A stretch of 7,855 nt of DNA from Burkholderiales bacterium (GTDB lineage Bacteria > Pseudomonadota > Gammaproteobacteria > Burkholderiales > CAIKXV01): assembly GCA_019751575.1 (NCBI GenBank), contig JAIENF010000237.1, positions 1 through 7,855 on the forward strand. Reading direction: 5' to 3'. The position numbers and the translations under genes were made by a program. Shown here piece by piece: positions 6,659 to 7,855 of the stretch (within the stretch, counting starts at the first letter, position 1; every line of letters starts with the position of its first letter). The notes beneath the pieces are model-generated. The model was not told the origin of the DNA and searched no databases. It saw nothing but the letters and a program-made list of their open reading frames with translations.

Positions 6659-7430
6659 ACTCGGCCTCCTGGGTGCGCATCACCTCGCGTTCCATGTGCG
6701 CGGTCAGGCGCATCCGGTAATCGTTGAACGCGGGATCGGTATAGCTGCGCGGGCGCGGCAGGTCGATGCGCATGTCTTCGAGGATGCGCCCGGGACCGGC
6801 GCTGAACACGACGACACGGTCCGACAGCAGCACCGCCTCGTCGATCTGGTGGGTGACGAACAGGATGGTCGAGCGGAAGCCCGACCAGATCTCGAGCAGG
6901 AACTGCTGCATCAGCACGCGGGTCTGGAAGTCGAGTGCGGCGAACGGTTCGTCCATCAGGATGAACGCCGGGTTGCCGACCAGCGCGCGCGCGATCGCCA
7001 CCCGCTGCTTCATGCCGCCCGACAACTGGTGCGGGAAGTGCCTGGCGAACTTCGAAAGGCGCACCCGCTCGATCACCTCGCCCGCGCGCCGTCGCCGCTC
7101 GGCCGGGTCGACGCCCTTCATCTTCAGGCCGAACGCGACGTTGTCCTCGACGTTCAGCCACGGAAACAGCGAATGTTCCTGGAACACCATCACCGCGTTC
7201 GGGTTCGGGCCGATGACCGGGCTGTCGTCGATGCGGACCTCGCCCGAGGTGATCGGCTCGAGCCCGGCGATCAGTTCCAGCAGCGTGCTCTTGCCGCAGC
7301 CGGACGGGCCGAGCAATGCGACGAATTCGCCAGAAGACACCGACAGCGAGATGTCGCGCAGTGCTTCGACCGCCAGGCCGTCGTTCGACGGCCAGGTCTT
7401 CCCGACATGGGCACAGGTCAACGAGCTCAT
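6645..7430 (-). CDS. ABC transporter ATP-binding protein, nitrate/sulfonate/taurine (SsuB/TauB-like) class
   Basis: A 261-residue cytoplasmic ATPase that powers an uptake transporter. Every core motif is present: Walker A GPSGCGKST 41-49, Q-loop Q84 in VFQEHSLFPW, signature LSGGM 136-140, Walker B ILMDEP with D160-E161, D-loop ALD 165-167, and switch H194. The GPNPNAVMVFQEHSLFPWL stretch (74-92) is typical of the NrtD/SsuB/TauB group. The frame is open further upstream, but that part overlaps the permease gene. ATG 7430 shares ATGA with the permease stop and has a G-rich GGTGG a few bases upstream, so it is the natural start. Its length matches the family (about 250-270). The next gene begins inside its last codons. 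The substrate class (sulfonate, nitrate, pyrimidine-like or other) cannot be assigned from the ATPase alone; the downstream amidohydrolase hints at an N-containing organic compound. Confidence 0.95.
   Translation of the reverse strand: MSSLTCAHVGKTWPSNDGLAVEALRDISLSVSSGEFVALLGPSGCGKSTLLELIAGLEPITSGEVRIDDSPVIGPNPNAVMVFQEHSLFPWLNVEDNVAFGLKMKGVDPAERRRRAGEVIERVRLSKFARHFPHQLSGGMKQRVAIARALVGNPAFILMDEPFAALDFQTRVLMQQFLLEIWSGFRSTILFVTHQIDEAVLLSDRVVVFSAGPGRILEDMRIDLPRPRSYTDPAFNDYRMRLTAHMEREVMRTQEAEFGAA
6665..6670 (-). promoter_or_regulatory. Perfect Shine-Dalgarno (AGGAGG) deciding a TTG start
   Basis: AGGAGG on the minus strand, inside the last codons of the ABC ATPase gene, is followed by a 6-nt spacer and TTG at 6658. 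The match and spacing are ideal and favour the TTG over the internal ATG at 6562. It could be coincidental, because the same bases encode Gln-Glu-Ala of the ATPase tail. Confidence 0.55.
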
Positions 7431-7855
7431 TGCTTCCACCAAAGCACTTTGCGCTGCACGAACAGCAGGAAGGAATCGACCGCATAGCCGACGATGCCGA
7501 CGATGCAGATGCCGAGCATGATCAGGTTGCCGTTGAACATCTCGCGGCCGAGGATGACCATCATGCCGACGCCATTCTTCAGGCCGACCATCTCGGCGGC
7601 GAGCACTGCCATCCAGGCGGCGAAGAAGTTGATGCGCAGCATGATGAACACCTGCGGCAGCACCGCCGGGAAGATCACCCACTGCCAGACCTGCCGCTCG
7701 GAGGCGCCATAGGTGCGCGCGGTCTTGATCAGCCGCGGATCGACCGAGCCGACCGCGGCCACCGTCGACAGCGTGAGCAGGAAGTACACGCCGACGAACA
7801 CGATGAAGATCGCGGTGGCGTTGCCGATGCCGAGCAGCATGATCCCGAGCGGGAT
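7427..7855 (-). CDS. ABC transporter permease, SsuC/TauC-like, 5' end outside window
   Basis: The visible 142 residues are the C-terminal half of an inner-membrane permease. The frame is open through the right edge (I-P-L-G-I-M...), so ATG 7840 is an internal Met and not the start. The IPLGI...LGIGNATAIF beginning matches a conserved segment of SsuC/TauC-type permeases. The cytoplasmic EAA loop that contacts the ATPase is clear: IKTARTYGAS followed by VIFPAVLP. Hydrophobic membrane segments are visible at about 10-30 and 63-85 and near the end (LIMLGICIVGIVGYAV). The C-terminus ends in a basic/aromatic QRKVLWWKQ. The stop shares ATGA with the ATPase start. A full protein of this family has about 250-280 residues, so about half is missing. 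The partner substrate-binding protein is not in the window. Confidence 0.93.
   Translation of the reverse strand: MPLGIMLLGIGNATAIFIVFVGVYFLLTLSTVAAVGSVDPRLIKTARTYGASERQVWQWVIFPAVLPQVFIMLRINFFAAWMAVLAAEMVGLKNGVGMMVILGREMFNGNLIMLGICIVGIVGYAVDSFLLFVQRKVLWWKQ

Noticed and set aside
6573..7487. Plus-strand open frame of 304 codons and an overlapping minus-strand alternate frame (6559-7485)
   Set aside because: Both are shadows of the ABC ATPase gene, whose frame carries Walker A, Q-loop, signature and Walker B motifs.
6645..7682. ATPase gene starting at 7682 with 84 extra N-terminal residues
   Set aside because: That extension overlaps the permease coding frame by over 250 nt and resembles no ABC N-terminus. 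ATG 7430, with the ATGA overlap, gives a normal-length protein.

Overview
The window is a GC-rich stretch (by eye about two thirds G+C) in which every gene I can support lies on the minus strand. Codon use, the SsuC/TauC-type transporter and a fused double-length UvrA fit a high-GC proteobacterium, perhaps a betaproteobacterium. That placement is inference from style and gene content, not from any marker gene.

In transcription order (right to left) the window opens inside an ABC permease gene (7855-7427, 5' end outside). The ABC ATPase gene follows (7430-6645), then a 145-codon gene of unknown function (6658-6221), then an ATZ/TRZ-type amidohydrolase (6224-4740). All four overlap their neighbours, by 4, 14 and 4 nt, so they almost certainly form one translationally coupled operon. 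The permease and ATPase are of the nitrate/sulfonate/taurine/NMT1-like uptake class. The amidohydrolase has the full metal and catalytic set of a nucleobase- or triazine-type deaminase/hydrolase. The simplest reading is uptake of a small N-containing ring or amine compound followed by its hydrolytic deamination. No substrate-binding protein gene is visible, and it would be expected to the right of the window.

After a 150-nt gap (4739-4590), which contains a strong 10-bp hairpin and a possible -10 element, comes a very long open frame. It runs from an ATG at 4589 to the left edge without a stop (1529 codons visible). It encodes a tandem UvrA: one complete UvrA module with two ATPase sites, fused to a second module of which the first ATPase site is visible. 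The second module lacks most of the DNA-clamping insertion domain, so the fused halves are not equivalent. A nearly identical 40-nt direct repeat, exactly 910 codons apart, lies at the two Walker B loops.

The most noteworthy items are the asymmetric tandem UvrA, the in-frame repeat inside it, and the unrecognised CxxC protein coupled between transporter and amidohydrolase. The rest of the long open frames on both strands are shadows of these genes. I see no RNA genes, mobile elements or CRISPR arrays.
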